From: Betaproteobacteria bacterium
GTDB taxonomy: Bacteria; Pseudomonadota; Gammaproteobacteria; Burkholderiales; Rhodocyclaceae
Length of the DNA: 33,847 nucleotides
Direction: 5' to 3'
Assembly (NCBI GenBank): GCA_016208425.1
Contig: JACQYA010000042.1
Coordinates: 1 to 33,847, forward strand
Shown here: positions 1 to 8,113 of the stretch, one piece after another
Numbering within the stretch: the first letter of the stretch is position 1
Layout of the letters: each line of letters opens with the position of its first letter
Position numbers and translations under genes: made by a program
Notes under the pieces: model-generated
Databases searched by the model: none
What the model was told of the DNA's origin: nothing
The model's input: only the letters and a program-made list of their open reading frames with translations

Positions 1-14
1 CACCCTCTCCGCCA
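1..14 (+). tRNA. tRNA-Ser, 3' end only (partial)
   Basis: The window opens with the last bases of a T-arm/acceptor stem followed by CCA. The string CACCCTCTCCGCCA matches the usual 3' end of bacterial tRNA-Ser, whose acceptor 5' strand is GGAGAGG. The rest of the gene lies outside the window, so the anticodon cannot be read. A terminator follows about 10 bases later, as expected for a tRNA transcription unit. Confidence 0.7.
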
Positions 15-24
15 GACCACCAAA

Positions 25-50
25 AACGCTTCTCGGGGCGTTTTTTTGTT
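25..50 (+). terminator. Rho-independent terminator after tRNA-Ser
   Basis: AAACGC and GCGTTT arms flank a short TTCTCGGG-type loop and are followed by a run of seven T. The position directly after the tRNA 3' end supports a role as its terminator. Between here and 231 I see no convincing gene. Confidence 0.7.
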
Positions 51-231
51 TGCGCCCGCCAGCCGGGTCATCGGAGATAAAACACTTGAAGGTTTGACCG
101 AAGTGTATCCGACTCCGGTCAAAAATCGTGGCAGCGATGGAGCTTTGCAGCCGCGTTTCTATGGCGGCACGCGCGGCCTGAAAGGCCGGATCATCGTCGG
201 CTCCCACGGGGTTGTCTGTATGATGAAAAGA

Positions 232-1080
232 TTATAAATTGATCGTGTAGCTGAGCCGCACCGCTTTGTCCAGCAGTTCTTCCAGGTAGGCGCCGGGTTC
301 GAGTTCGATGATGCTGTAATTGATTTTGAAGGTCGGCTCATTCTTCGCCGTTATCGCGGAAACCGCTCCACCGATTTTTGCCAATAGCAGTTCCTTCAAC
401 TGTTCGGTGTCTGCGGCGTTCTTTCCGGGCAGACAGATGACGAACTCCGCCCCTTCCAGACGGTAAATCCGGTCTTTGGCGCTCAGCGCTTGCCGCACGC
501 TGGCAATGGCCGCCTGCAAGACCTTGTCGCCGGCACTTCGCCCCAGGTGTTTGTTGATGTCCCTGAGATCCAGATCGATGAGAAACAGGCTGTAGGCACC
601 GCCGGTTTCCTTTTGTCGTTGCTGCTCTTCCCGCAACTCCGGCAGCAGTTGGCTCTGGTTGTATGCGCCCGTTAGCGGGTCGATATTGTGCAGCGTAAAG
701 GCCACGCGCTCCTTCAGGTTGAGCAGCGCGGCGCGGAAAGCCGTGGCGGCTTCCAGGTAGGTGTCGTAGTCCTCGACGGCGGTTATATGACCCGTAAGCC
801 GCTTTTCGTACAGATTGCGGACTTTGACGTGCATTTCCCGATGCATGGCCTCGATGGTTTTGAAGGCGGGGAGCGACAGCAAATGCGCGTTGCCTTTGCT
901 GTAAAGCCAGTGCCCGAAGGCGCACTGCTCGTGCGCGCTCTCGCTCAGATCCGCCTCCGGCGGCTGCAGCTTGCAAGCGAGCGTGCGCTGGAAATTCTCT
1001 TTCCATTTTTCATGCAGCATCAGCGCGTCGCCAATCTTGGAAACGATGACCCCGAGGTCTTCTGCGGATACCTTGATCAT
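232..1080 (-). CDS. DgcZ-like CZB-GGDEF protein, degenerate catalytic motif
   Basis: This 282-residue cytoplasmic protein has two domains. Residues 1-125 match the zinc-sensing CZB domain of E. coli DgcZ (YdeH), with all four expected ligands: His23, Cys53 (in CAFGHWL), His80 and His84. Residues about 130-282 are a GGDEF domain beginning DPLTGAYN. The signature GGDEF is replaced by EGAEF (209-213), and the segment after the metal-binding Asp ([10 protein letters not shown]) is one residue shorter than in DgcZ. The I-site Arg is also absent. By family knowledge DgcZ makes cyclic di-GMP under zinc control. The altered motif suggests an inactive enzyme that acts as a sensor or GTP-binding module (inference). 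It is divergent from metY. Confidence 0.85.
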   Translation of the reverse strand: MIKVSAEDLGVIVSKIGDALMLHEKWKENFQRTLACKLQPPEADLSESAHEQCAFGHWLYSKGNAHLLSLPAFKTIEAMHREMHVKVRNLYEKRLTGHITAVEDYDTYLEAATAFRAALLNLKERVAFTLHNIDPLTGAYNQSQLLPELREEQQRQKETGGAYSLFLIDLDLRDINKHLGRSAGDKVLQAAIASVRQALSAKDRIYRLEGAEFVICLPGKNAADTEQLKELLLAKIGGAVSAITAKNEPTFKINYSIIELEPGAYLEELLDKAVRLSYTINL

Positions 1081-1117
1081 TTCTTTTTCCCGTCGATATA
1101 TTGGTCATTGGTCAAAC

Positions 1118-1139
1118 GGAAAACGGTGCGCCGTTTTCC
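1118..1139. promoter_or_regulatory. 9-bp perfect inverted repeat between divergent genes
   Basis: GGAAAACGG and CCGTTTTCC are separated by TGCG. The repeat lies in the 224-bp divergent spacer, about 38 bases upstream of the GGDEF gene start, so it could be a hairpin in that gene's leader or an operator for either gene. A tandem heptamer TTGGTCA-TTGGTCA (1101-1114) lies beside it. No known riboswitch was recognised ahead of metY. Confidence 0.35.
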
Positions 1140-1304
1140 CCCGTGTTTCGCCGATTTACCGTGTTCTCGACACGATCTTGGAGCAGCGAAGCATACCCAC
1201 CGGCACGGCACATGTCCAACCGGCCCGGCGCCGTATTCCTTTTCCCGAACACTGCTAGAATCCCTCTTTCCGTCCGCCCCCACAACGCCGCCCAAGGAGC
1301 CCCC

Positions 1305-2588
<1,284 letters not shown>

Positions 2589-2668
2589 ACCGCTTGGTCG
2601 CGGATCATGGCATCCAAACCTCGGGCGATATTTTTTGTGGGGCGGCAGAGCAAACGGGGCGAATACCG

Positions 2669-3103
2669 ATGGTGGGCGCCGGTCTAGCCCGACGCGCCGG
2701 CCTGTGCGTGCTGGCTTTTCTGGCGGCGTCTGCCGCAGGGGCCGAACAGGTGGTTTGCCATTACACCTACGGCGGCGAAACCCGGCAGCTCGTCGCCCCG
2801 CCCGTCGCTTCGCCGTATCGCGTGAAGAGCGTCGAGGTCGGCTCTTACTTTCACTTTCGCGTGGTATTTCAAAAGTGGCCGGCCGATCTGGCGTCGGTCA
2901 AGGTCTACACCTACGCGGATCGCGACGAGGGGTTGGTGCCCGTACACCAAGCGACTTACCCTTATCCGCCGCCGCCTTCTGCCGCCGCGCGCCACGGTTT
3001 TACCGGCCTGCACCACGTCTATGAACCGACGCGCGACGGCGAGTTGCAGTACTGGTGCGGCTTGGCGCGCGGCGCCAAGCCATCTGCGGAGGCGGCGCGA
3101 TGA
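2669..3103 (+). CDS. Small secreted protein of unknown function
   Basis: The 144-residue product has an N-terminal signal peptide: Arg-Arg, then a hydrophobic stretch, with likely cleavage after an Ala-Gly-Ala motif near residue 25. The predicted mature part is about 120 residues with several aromatic and beta-type segments and two cysteines (VVCHY and YWCGL), which could form a disulfide in the periplasm. I do not recognise a family. Its stop overlaps the start of the next gene by four bases (ATGA), so the two are probably translationally coupled and may act together. The ribosome site before ATG 2669 is weak (GGGGCG), so the exact start is less certain. Confidence 0.6.
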   Translation: MVGAGLARRAGLCVLAFLAASAAGAEQVVCHYTYGGETRQLVAPPVASPYRVKSVEVGSYFHFRVVFQKWPADLASVKVYTYADRDEGLVPVHQATYPYPPPPSAAARHGFTGLHHVYEPTRDGELQYWCGLARGAKPSAEAAR

Positions 3104-4062
3104 AACGGGTTCTGTTCGCTTTGCTGGCCTGTTGCGTGGCATGGGTCGTGCGCGCCGACCCGGTGCGCCTGATCTTTGTCGGCGATGTGATGCTCGACGA
3201 CGGGCCGGGGCAGGTCATCGCTTCCGGGCGCGATCCCTTGGCGCCGTTTGCCGCGCATTTGCGCGATGCCGACTTCACGATAGGCAACCTGGAATGCCCT
3301 GTTGCCAGCGCCGGGAAACCGCTGGACAGCAAAATATTTTCCTTCCGCGCGCATCCGCGCGTCGTTCCGTTGCTCAAGGGGCGTTTCGACGCGCTGTCGG
3401 TGGCCAACAACCATTCGGGCGATTACGGCGGCGCGGCGTTTCTGGAGACGCTGGAGCATCTTGAGCGCGCCGGCATCCCGGCTTTCGGCGGCGGGCGCGA
3501 TCTGGCGTCGGCGCATGCCCCTCTGTGGATAGCGCGCAAAGGGCTGCGCATCGCCGTGCTCGGCTACAACGAGTTCAAGCCGCGCGCCTTCGAGGCCGGT
3601 GCCGAACGGCCGGGGGTGGCGTGGAGCGAAGACAGCCAGGTCGTGGCGGACATCCGCGCCGCGCGCGCGGCCGGCGCCGACCTGGTGATCCCCTTCATGC
3701 ACTGGGGCTGGGAGCGCGAACCGGAACCCGGCCCGCGCCAGCGGCAACTGGCGCGGGCGATGATCGACGCCGGCGCCGATGTTGTGGTCGGCGGCCACCC
3801 GCACGTGACGCAGGGCGCAGAGATGTACCGGGGCAAACTGATCGTCTACAGTCTGGGTAACTTCGTTTTCGACGGTTTCGAGCTGCCGGCGGCGAAGCGT
3901 GGCTGGATGCTGCGTCTGACGCTGGATCGCAAGGGGCTGGTAGCCTGGGACACGCTCGCCGCGCAGATGGACGAGGAAGGCACGCCGCACCCGGTCGTCG
4001 GCACCTCTACCCCTTGTGGCCGCAGGGGAGAAAATACGGTGCGCGCGTGCGTCAACCGGTGA
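3100..4062 (+). CDS. CapA-family (PGA_cap) secreted metallophosphatase-like protein
   Basis: The 320-residue protein has a signal peptide (about residues 1-19). Its pattern is that of CapA/YwtB calcineurin-like proteins: FVGDVM (26-31), GNLECP (62-67), NNHSGDYG (103-110), HWG (201-203), GGHPHV (231-236) and YSLGNFVFD (250-258). These Asp, Asn, Glu and His residues form the metal site in the family. The family was named for poly-gamma-glutamate capsule synthesis. Here there are no capB/capC neighbours, so a capsule role should not be assumed. The start at 3100 has GGAGG 10 bases upstream and overlaps the preceding stop. The location is probably periplasmic. Confidence 0.85.
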   Translation: MKRVLFALLACCVAWVVRADPVRLIFVGDVMLDDGPGQVIASGRDPLAPFAAHLRDADFTIGNLECPVASAGKPLDSKIFSFRAHPRVVPLLKGRFDALSVANNHSGDYGGAAFLETLEHLERAGIPAFGGGRDLASAHAPLWIARKGLRIAVLGYNEFKPRAFEAGAERPGVAWSEDSQVVADIRAARAAGADLVIPFMHWGWEREPEPGPRQRQLARAMIDAGADVVVGGHPHVTQGAEMYRGKLIVYSLGNFVFDGFELPAAKRGWMLRLTLDRKGLVAWDTLAAQMDEEGTPHPVVGTSTPCGRRGENTVRACVNR

Positions 4063-4092
4063 TCGAAAACAGGGTTGCCCCGGGGTGATACA

Positions 4093-4503
4093 TCACAGTT
4101 TGACCGGCTGCATCAAGTGCGCAATGGCACCGGTAGGGTCAGCCACAATGCAAACCCGGCCAACGCCGGGAACCTCGTGAGGGAGTGCTAGAACAGTTCC
4201 ACCAAGTAAGGGCGCCCGCTTCGCGCATTCATCGACGTTTTCCACAGCAATATAGGAATGCCAGAATGGCTCATTGCTTGGTGTCTCCGGTGTTGGGTTC
4301 ATCATTCCGGCAACATCTTGGCCTTCCTTCTGGAACAGGGTGTAGGTACCGAATTTCCCGGCATCTACTTCCTTGCGCGTCCAGCCAAAAAGCTGGCTGA
4401 AGAATGCTCCGCTTTTCTTCTGGTCTGGAGTGACTAGGGTGCGCTGGAATGCAGAGTTCAAGTTCGTAATCGCTTGCGCCTGAAGCAATTGCAGTATCCG
4501 CAC
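4093..4503 (-). CDS. VOC-family (glyoxalase/bleomycin-resistance fold) protein, N-terminus doubtful
   Basis: About 120 residues match single-domain VOC proteins: TPDQKKSGAFFSQLFGWT, then GTYTLFQKEGQDVAGMM, then SYIAVENVDECAKRAPLLGGTVL, ending GRVCIVADPTGAIAHLMQP. The function cannot be deduced, since VOC proteins range from lyases to binding proteins. The usual first strand (an F-x-W-x-E-L type segment with a metal ligand) is not visible ahead of the TPD motif. The only available start is a GTG without a good ribosome site. The 5' end may therefore be truncated or altered. Its base composition is less GC-rich than its neighbours, and a palindromic repeat lies about 100 bases upstream of it. 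Confidence 0.6.
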   Translation of the reverse strand: MRILQLLQAQAITNLNSAFQRTLVTPDQKKSGAFFSQLFGWTRKEVDAGKFGTYTLFQKEGQDVAGMMNPTPETPSNEPFWHSYIAVENVDECAKRAPLLGGTVLALPHEVPGVGRVCIVADPTGAIAHLMQPVKL

Positions 4504-4603
4504 CGAATCGCAATATGTCCAGTCGATCCGTTCGGTAAAACAGGAGACCCCGACGGTTTTCGAGCAAACTGGAAAAATCGCCGCCTATCTCCAATCTCTT
4601 CGG

Positions 4604-4645
4604 GTCGGATTCCCCGCAGCTTGCTGCGGGGTTGTTCATTTACCG
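4604..4645. repeat. REP-like palindromic interspersed repeat
   Basis: The core is CCCCGCAGC-TT-GCTGCGGGG (4612-4631), flanked by GGATT on the left and TTGTTCATT on the right. I recognise this arrangement as a dispersed palindromic repeat common in environmental betaproteobacterial genomes, where it is often mis-called as a tiny ORF beginning MNNPAASCG. This copy count is one, so repetition cannot be shown within the window. It separates the VOC gene from the carbonic anhydrase gene. Confidence 0.55.
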
Positions 4646-4701
4646 GGGAATATACGCCCCCACCCGCTACCGGGCGAGGCAACGCCCTGCGGCGAGCGGG
4701 G

Positions 4702-4739
4702 CGGTTCGGCGATCTGGCTGTGCGCAAACCGCCGAACCG
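4702..4739 (-). terminator. Hairpin downstream of the carbonic anhydrase gene
   Basis: CGGTTCGGCG (4702-4711) and CGCCGAACCG (4730-4739) form a 10-bp inverted repeat with an 18-base loop, 12 bases beyond the stop of the carbonic anhydrase gene on the minus strand. There is no T run, so termination or 3' end protection is only suggested. Confidence 0.35.
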
Positions 4740-4751
4740 GCGGCACGATTC

Positions 4752-5483
4752 TCAGTACCAGAGCACCCGGCCGTTGCTGGTGTCGTACAGCGCGCCGACG
4801 ATCTTGATTTTTCCCTGATCCTCAAGCTCTTTCAGGATGGCGCTTTTCTCGCGGATATTCTTGATGACATCCTTGACGTTGAGTTCGGTGACTTCGTCGA
4901 CGAAAGCGTGATTCTTGGAGTTATGCTCACCGGGTGTCGACGCGGCATTGACCGAGGGTTTGATCTTGTCGAGCAACATCGTCAGGTTGCCCATTTGCGC
5001 GCCGTCGCAAGCGCCTTTGACGGCGCCGCAACCGGTATGGCCGAGCACCACGACCAGGCGCGATCCGGCGGCCTTGGAGGCGTATTCGAGGCTGCCGAGA
5101 ATGTCCTCGTTGACCACGTTGCCGGCGACGCGGGCGGTAAACAGGTCGCCTATGCCTTGGTCGAATACCAGTTCCGGCGCCGCGCGCGAGTCGATGCAGC
5201 CGAGCACGCTGGCGTAGGGATACTGGCCCAGCGCGGTTTTGCCGATTGCGGACTTGTGGTGACGGCGCAAGGTCTTGCCCGAAACGAAGCGCGCATTGCC
5301 GGCTTTGAGCACGGCAAGAGCACTGTCCGGCGTGAATCCGGCCTGCACGGACTGGGTCAATGTCTTGCCGGGAAAATAGGGCGTTGCGGCGACGGGGTCT
5401 CCGTGATCGTCGGAGGCGTGGGCAAAAGCCCCAAGAAATACGAAAGCGGCGGCGCAAGCGCTCAAACGGCGTAGTGCATTCAT
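4752..5483 (-). CDS. Periplasmic beta-class carbonic anhydrase
   Basis: The 243-residue enzyme interconverts CO2 and bicarbonate. The zinc site reads Cys96-Ile-Asp98-Ser-Arg100, then His149-Thr-Gly-Cys152, which is the beta-class Cys-His-Cys set with the Asp-Arg dyad. VFDQGIGDLFTARVAGN is also diagnostic. The protein starts with a cleavable signal peptide (residues 1-about 23, ending AHA), so it should act in the periplasm, unlike the cytoplasmic Can/CynT type. ATG 5483 is chosen because GGGGGGA lies just upstream and the signal peptide starts there, although the frame is open for 55 codons more. It is monocistronic. Confidence 0.92.
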   Translation of the reverse strand: MNALRRLSACAAAFVFLGAFAHASDDHGDPVAATPYFPGKTLTQSVQAGFTPDSALAVLKAGNARFVSGKTLRRHHKSAIGKTALGQYPYASVLGCIDSRAAPELVFDQGIGDLFTARVAGNVVNEDILGSLEYASKAAGSRLVVVLGHTGCGAVKGACDGAQMGNLTMLLDKIKPSVNAASTPGEHNSKNHAFVDEVTELNVKDVIKNIREKSAILKELEDQGKIKIVGALYDTSNGRVLWY

Positions 5484-5577
5484 GGCAACATCCCCCCAAA
5501 TTCCAGAATTGGAGGGCGTTAGGCTCGGGAAACGGAATTCGGTTCCCGCGCGCGAACCCTTTCTTGCGGCCGTCGGT

Positions 5578-6690
5578 TCAACCCAGGTGCGGCAACGCGA
5601 GATACTCGTGCGAGCGCATTTCGGCGAGCCGGCTGACGGTTCGCGCAAACTCGCCGGTTTGCGTGCCTTCCGTGTAGAGCTGCTCGGGCGCGCAATCGGC
5701 GGTGGCGATCAACTTGACCTTGTGGTCGTAGAAAATATCGATCAGCCAAGTAAAACGCCGCGCTTCGGACGCCATGCTCGCCGACATTTTCGGGATGCCC
5801 GAAACGAGTACCGTGCAGTAGGCGCGCGCCAGCTCCAGATAGTCGTTTTGCGAGCGCGGGCCGCCGCACAGCGTCCTGAAATCGAACCAGATCGCTTCGT
5901 CGGCGCGACGCAGCGTCGGGATCTCGCGGCCGAGAATGCCCACGCTGCCGCCCCGGTTTCCCTCGCCGTTGGCGATGGCGGCAAAAACCTCGCCCATCTT
6001 CCGTTCGGCGGCGGCATCGCCGGGATGGTGGAAGACCTCGACCCGCTCCAGCGTGCGCAAGCGATAGTCCACGCCGGCGTCGATCTGCAACACATCGATC
6101 TGGCGCCGGATGAGCGCGATGGCCGGCAGGAAGTTTTCGCGCTGCAGGCCGTCCGGGTAGAGCTTGTCGGGTGGGTAGTTCGAGGTCATCACAAAGACGA
6201 CGCCGCGCGCGAGCAGCGCTTCGAGCAAGCGGCCGAGTATCATCGCGTCGGCGATGTCGGAGACGTGGAACTCGTCGAAGCATAGCAGGCGCACGTCCGC
6301 GGCGAGGCGGTCGGCGACTTTCAGCAAGGGATCGTCCTCGCCCTTCAGTTCGCCCAACCGGCGATGCACGTCGCGCATGAAGGCGTGGAAATGGACGCGC
6401 CGCTTGCGGCGGTAGGGCACGGCGCCGAAAAAACAGTCCATCAAAAAGCTCTTGCCGCGCCCGGCGCCGCCCCAGAAATAGACGCCGCGCGGCAGCTCGT
6501 AAAGAGAGAACATGCGGCGCAAAACGCCTTGCCGGGCGATCTTGAAGGCGAGCAGTTCCGTGGTCAGAAGTTGCAAACGTTCGGCAGCCGCCCGCTGCGC
6601 GACATCCGCCGTAAAACCGCGCGCGGCGAGCAGCGCCTCGTAGGCGTCGAGCATGCCGCGTTCGGGGACGTTCGGGATACGGTGTGGCAT
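5578..6690 (-). CDS. zapE: AFG1/ZapE-family ATPase (cell-division associated)
   Basis: The 370-residue P-loop ATPase has Walker A GGAGRGKS (Lys80), Walker B LLCFDEFHVSDIADAM and a sensor region VVFVMTSNYPPDKLYPDGLQR. These match ZapE (E. coli YhcM) and mitochondrial AFG1. ZapE associates with the FtsZ ring under stress or late in division. ATG 6690 gives the family N-terminus. It starts 19 bases after the outer-membrane factor gene and is the last gene of the efflux operon by spacing. That linkage may be only transcriptional, since zapE has no known role in efflux. Confidence 0.9.
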   Translation of the reverse strand: MPHRIPNVPERGMLDAYEALLAARGFTADVAQRAAAERLQLLTTELLAFKIARQGVLRRMFSLYELPRGVYFWGGAGRGKSFLMDCFFGAVPYRRKRRVHFHAFMRDVHRRLGELKGEDDPLLKVADRLAADVRLLCFDEFHVSDIADAMILGRLLEALLARGVVFVMTSNYPPDKLYPDGLQRENFLPAIALIRRQIDVLQIDAGVDYRLRTLERVEVFHHPGDAAAERKMGEVFAAIANGEGNRGGSVGILGREIPTLRRADEAIWFDFRTLCGGPRSQNDYLELARAYCTVLVSGIPKMSASMASEARRFTWLIDIFYDHKVKLIATADCAPEQLYTEGTQTGEFARTVSRLAEMRSHEYLALPHLG

Positions 6691-6709
6691 GGCGCGATAC
6701 CGCTGCCCG

Positions 6710-8113
6710 TCACTCGTCCCCGCCGCCCAGCGCTTTGTAGAGCTGGGCGGCGGCCGCCAGTTGTAGGCGCCGCACTTGCAGCGCCGCCTGCTCGGCGGCA
6801 AAGGCGTCGCGCTGCGCGTCGAGCAGTTCCAGGTGGTTGGCGATCCCTGCCTTGTAGCGCGCCCCGGTGAGTTTCAAACGTTGCTCCTGCGCCTGCTGTA
6901 CACGTTCCTGCGCCGCCAGTTGGGCGCCGAGCGTTTCCCGCGCAGCGAGCAGGTCGGCAACTTCCTTGAATGCGGTCTGGAGGGTCTTTTCGTATTGCGC
7001 GACGGCGATCATCTTGCGCGCTTCGGCGACATCCTGGTTGGCGCTGTTGCGGCCGGCGTCGAACAGCGGTAGCGACAGCGAGGGAGCAAAAGTCCAGGCG
7101 CCGCTGCCGGCCTTGAACAGCCCGGACAGCGCCGGGCTGGCCGAACCGAGCATGCCGACCAGCGACAGCTTCGGGAAAAAGGCGGCGCGCGCCGCGCCGA
7201 TATTGGCGTTGGCCGCAATCAGAGCCTGTTCGGCGGCTTGCACGTCGGGGCGGGCGAGCAGCACGTCCGAGGGCAATCCGGGGGATAGCGCGGCGCTCCG
7301 GCCGGTGATGTCGCCCTGCTCGGCCAGCGGGCGCGAGCCGGGCAGATCCCGCGTTTGTGTGCCGACCAGCAGTTGCAGCGCGGTCCGCGCGGCGGCGTGC
7401 TGGCGTTCCAGGCTGGCCGCGTCGGCGCGCGCGGTCTCGCAGGCGCCGTCGGCTTGCAAGTCATCCAGATCCCCGGCCAGACCCACCTCGCGGCGCAAGG
7501 CGATGAACCGGCGGGTTTCTTCGCGCGAGCGCAGCGTCTTTTCGGCCAGCGCCAGACGTTCCTCCAGCTCCCGCTCGCCGAAATAGGCGCCCGCCACCTC
7601 GCCGATCAGCGACAGGCGGAAAGCGCGGCGCGCGGCATCGCTCGCCAGATAAGCGGCGAGCGCGGCATCCGAAAGGTTTTTCGCGCGTCCCCAGAAATCG
7701 ATCTCGAACGAAAGCAGGTTGAGGCCGCCAGTGTAATAGCTGATTTCCAGTTCCTTGCCGCTTTGCGAGACGCCGGCCGGGGTCAGCGCGGCGGTGCGCC
7801 CGACGCTGGCGCTGATACTCGGCCAGCGGTCGGCGCGGGCGATGCCGGCCAGGCCGCGCGCTTCCTCGACGCGGCCGACCGCGACGCGCAGGTCGCGGTT
7901 GTGTTCCAGCGCCGCCGCGATCAGCGCCCGCAAGTGCGGATCGGAGAAATAGCGCTGCCAGGAGACGCTTTTTGCATTCTCAGACCCCGCCTTGGCCGGC
8001 TGCGGCCACTGCTCGGCCACCGGCGTATCCGGGCGCCGGTAGTCGGGCGCCAGCGAACAGCCGGCGAGCAGCAGGGAAAGCAGCGCGCCGGCGACGATCT
8101 TCGGTTTATTCAT
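6710..8113 (-). CDS. RND efflux outer-membrane factor, NodT/OprM-type lipoprotein
   Basis: The 467-residue protein has a lipoprotein signal (LLLAGC near residue 18), followed by SLAPDYRRPDTPVAEQWP, which is typical of the OprM/AdeK/CusC group. Two long alpha-helical TolC-like repeats follow (for example LARPDVQAAEQALIAANANIGAARAAFFPKLSL and the C-terminal GIANHLELLDAQRDAFAAEQ). It forms the outer-membrane channel for the pump encoded just upstream. The start at 8113 lies within the last codons of the permease gene (8-base overlap), indicating translational coupling. Confidence 0.93.
   Translation of the reverse strand: MNKPKIVAGALLSLLLAGCSLAPDYRRPDTPVAEQWPQPAKAGSENAKSVSWQRYFSDPHLRALIAAALEHNRDLRVAVGRVEEARGLAGIARADRWPSISASVGRTAALTPAGVSQSGKELEISYYTGGLNLLSFEIDFWGRAKNLSDAALAAYLASDAARRAFRLSLIGEVAGAYFGERELEERLALAEKTLRSREETRRFIALRREVGLAGDLDDLQADGACETARADAASLERQHAAARTALQLLVGTQTRDLPGSRPLAEQGDITGRSAALSPGLPSDVLLARPDVQAAEQALIAANANIGAARAAFFPKLSLVGMLGSASPALSGLFKAGSGAWTFAPSLSLPLFDAGRNSANQDVAEARKMIAVAQYEKTLQTAFKEVADLLAARETLGAQLAAQERVQQAQEQRLKLTGARYKAGIANHLELLDAQRDAFAAEQAALQVRRLQLAAAAQLYKALGGGDE

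Noticed and set aside
46-237. 63-codon plus-strand frame after the tRNA-Ser terminator
   Set aside because: No ribosome site or family. It could be a remnant of an integrated element at the tRNA, but I see no integrase or repeat of the tRNA end.
1081-1304. SAM/SAH riboswitch ahead of metY
   Set aside because: Only a simple 9-bp inverted repeat is present. I could not find the conserved core of SAM-I, SAM-II or SAH aptamers.
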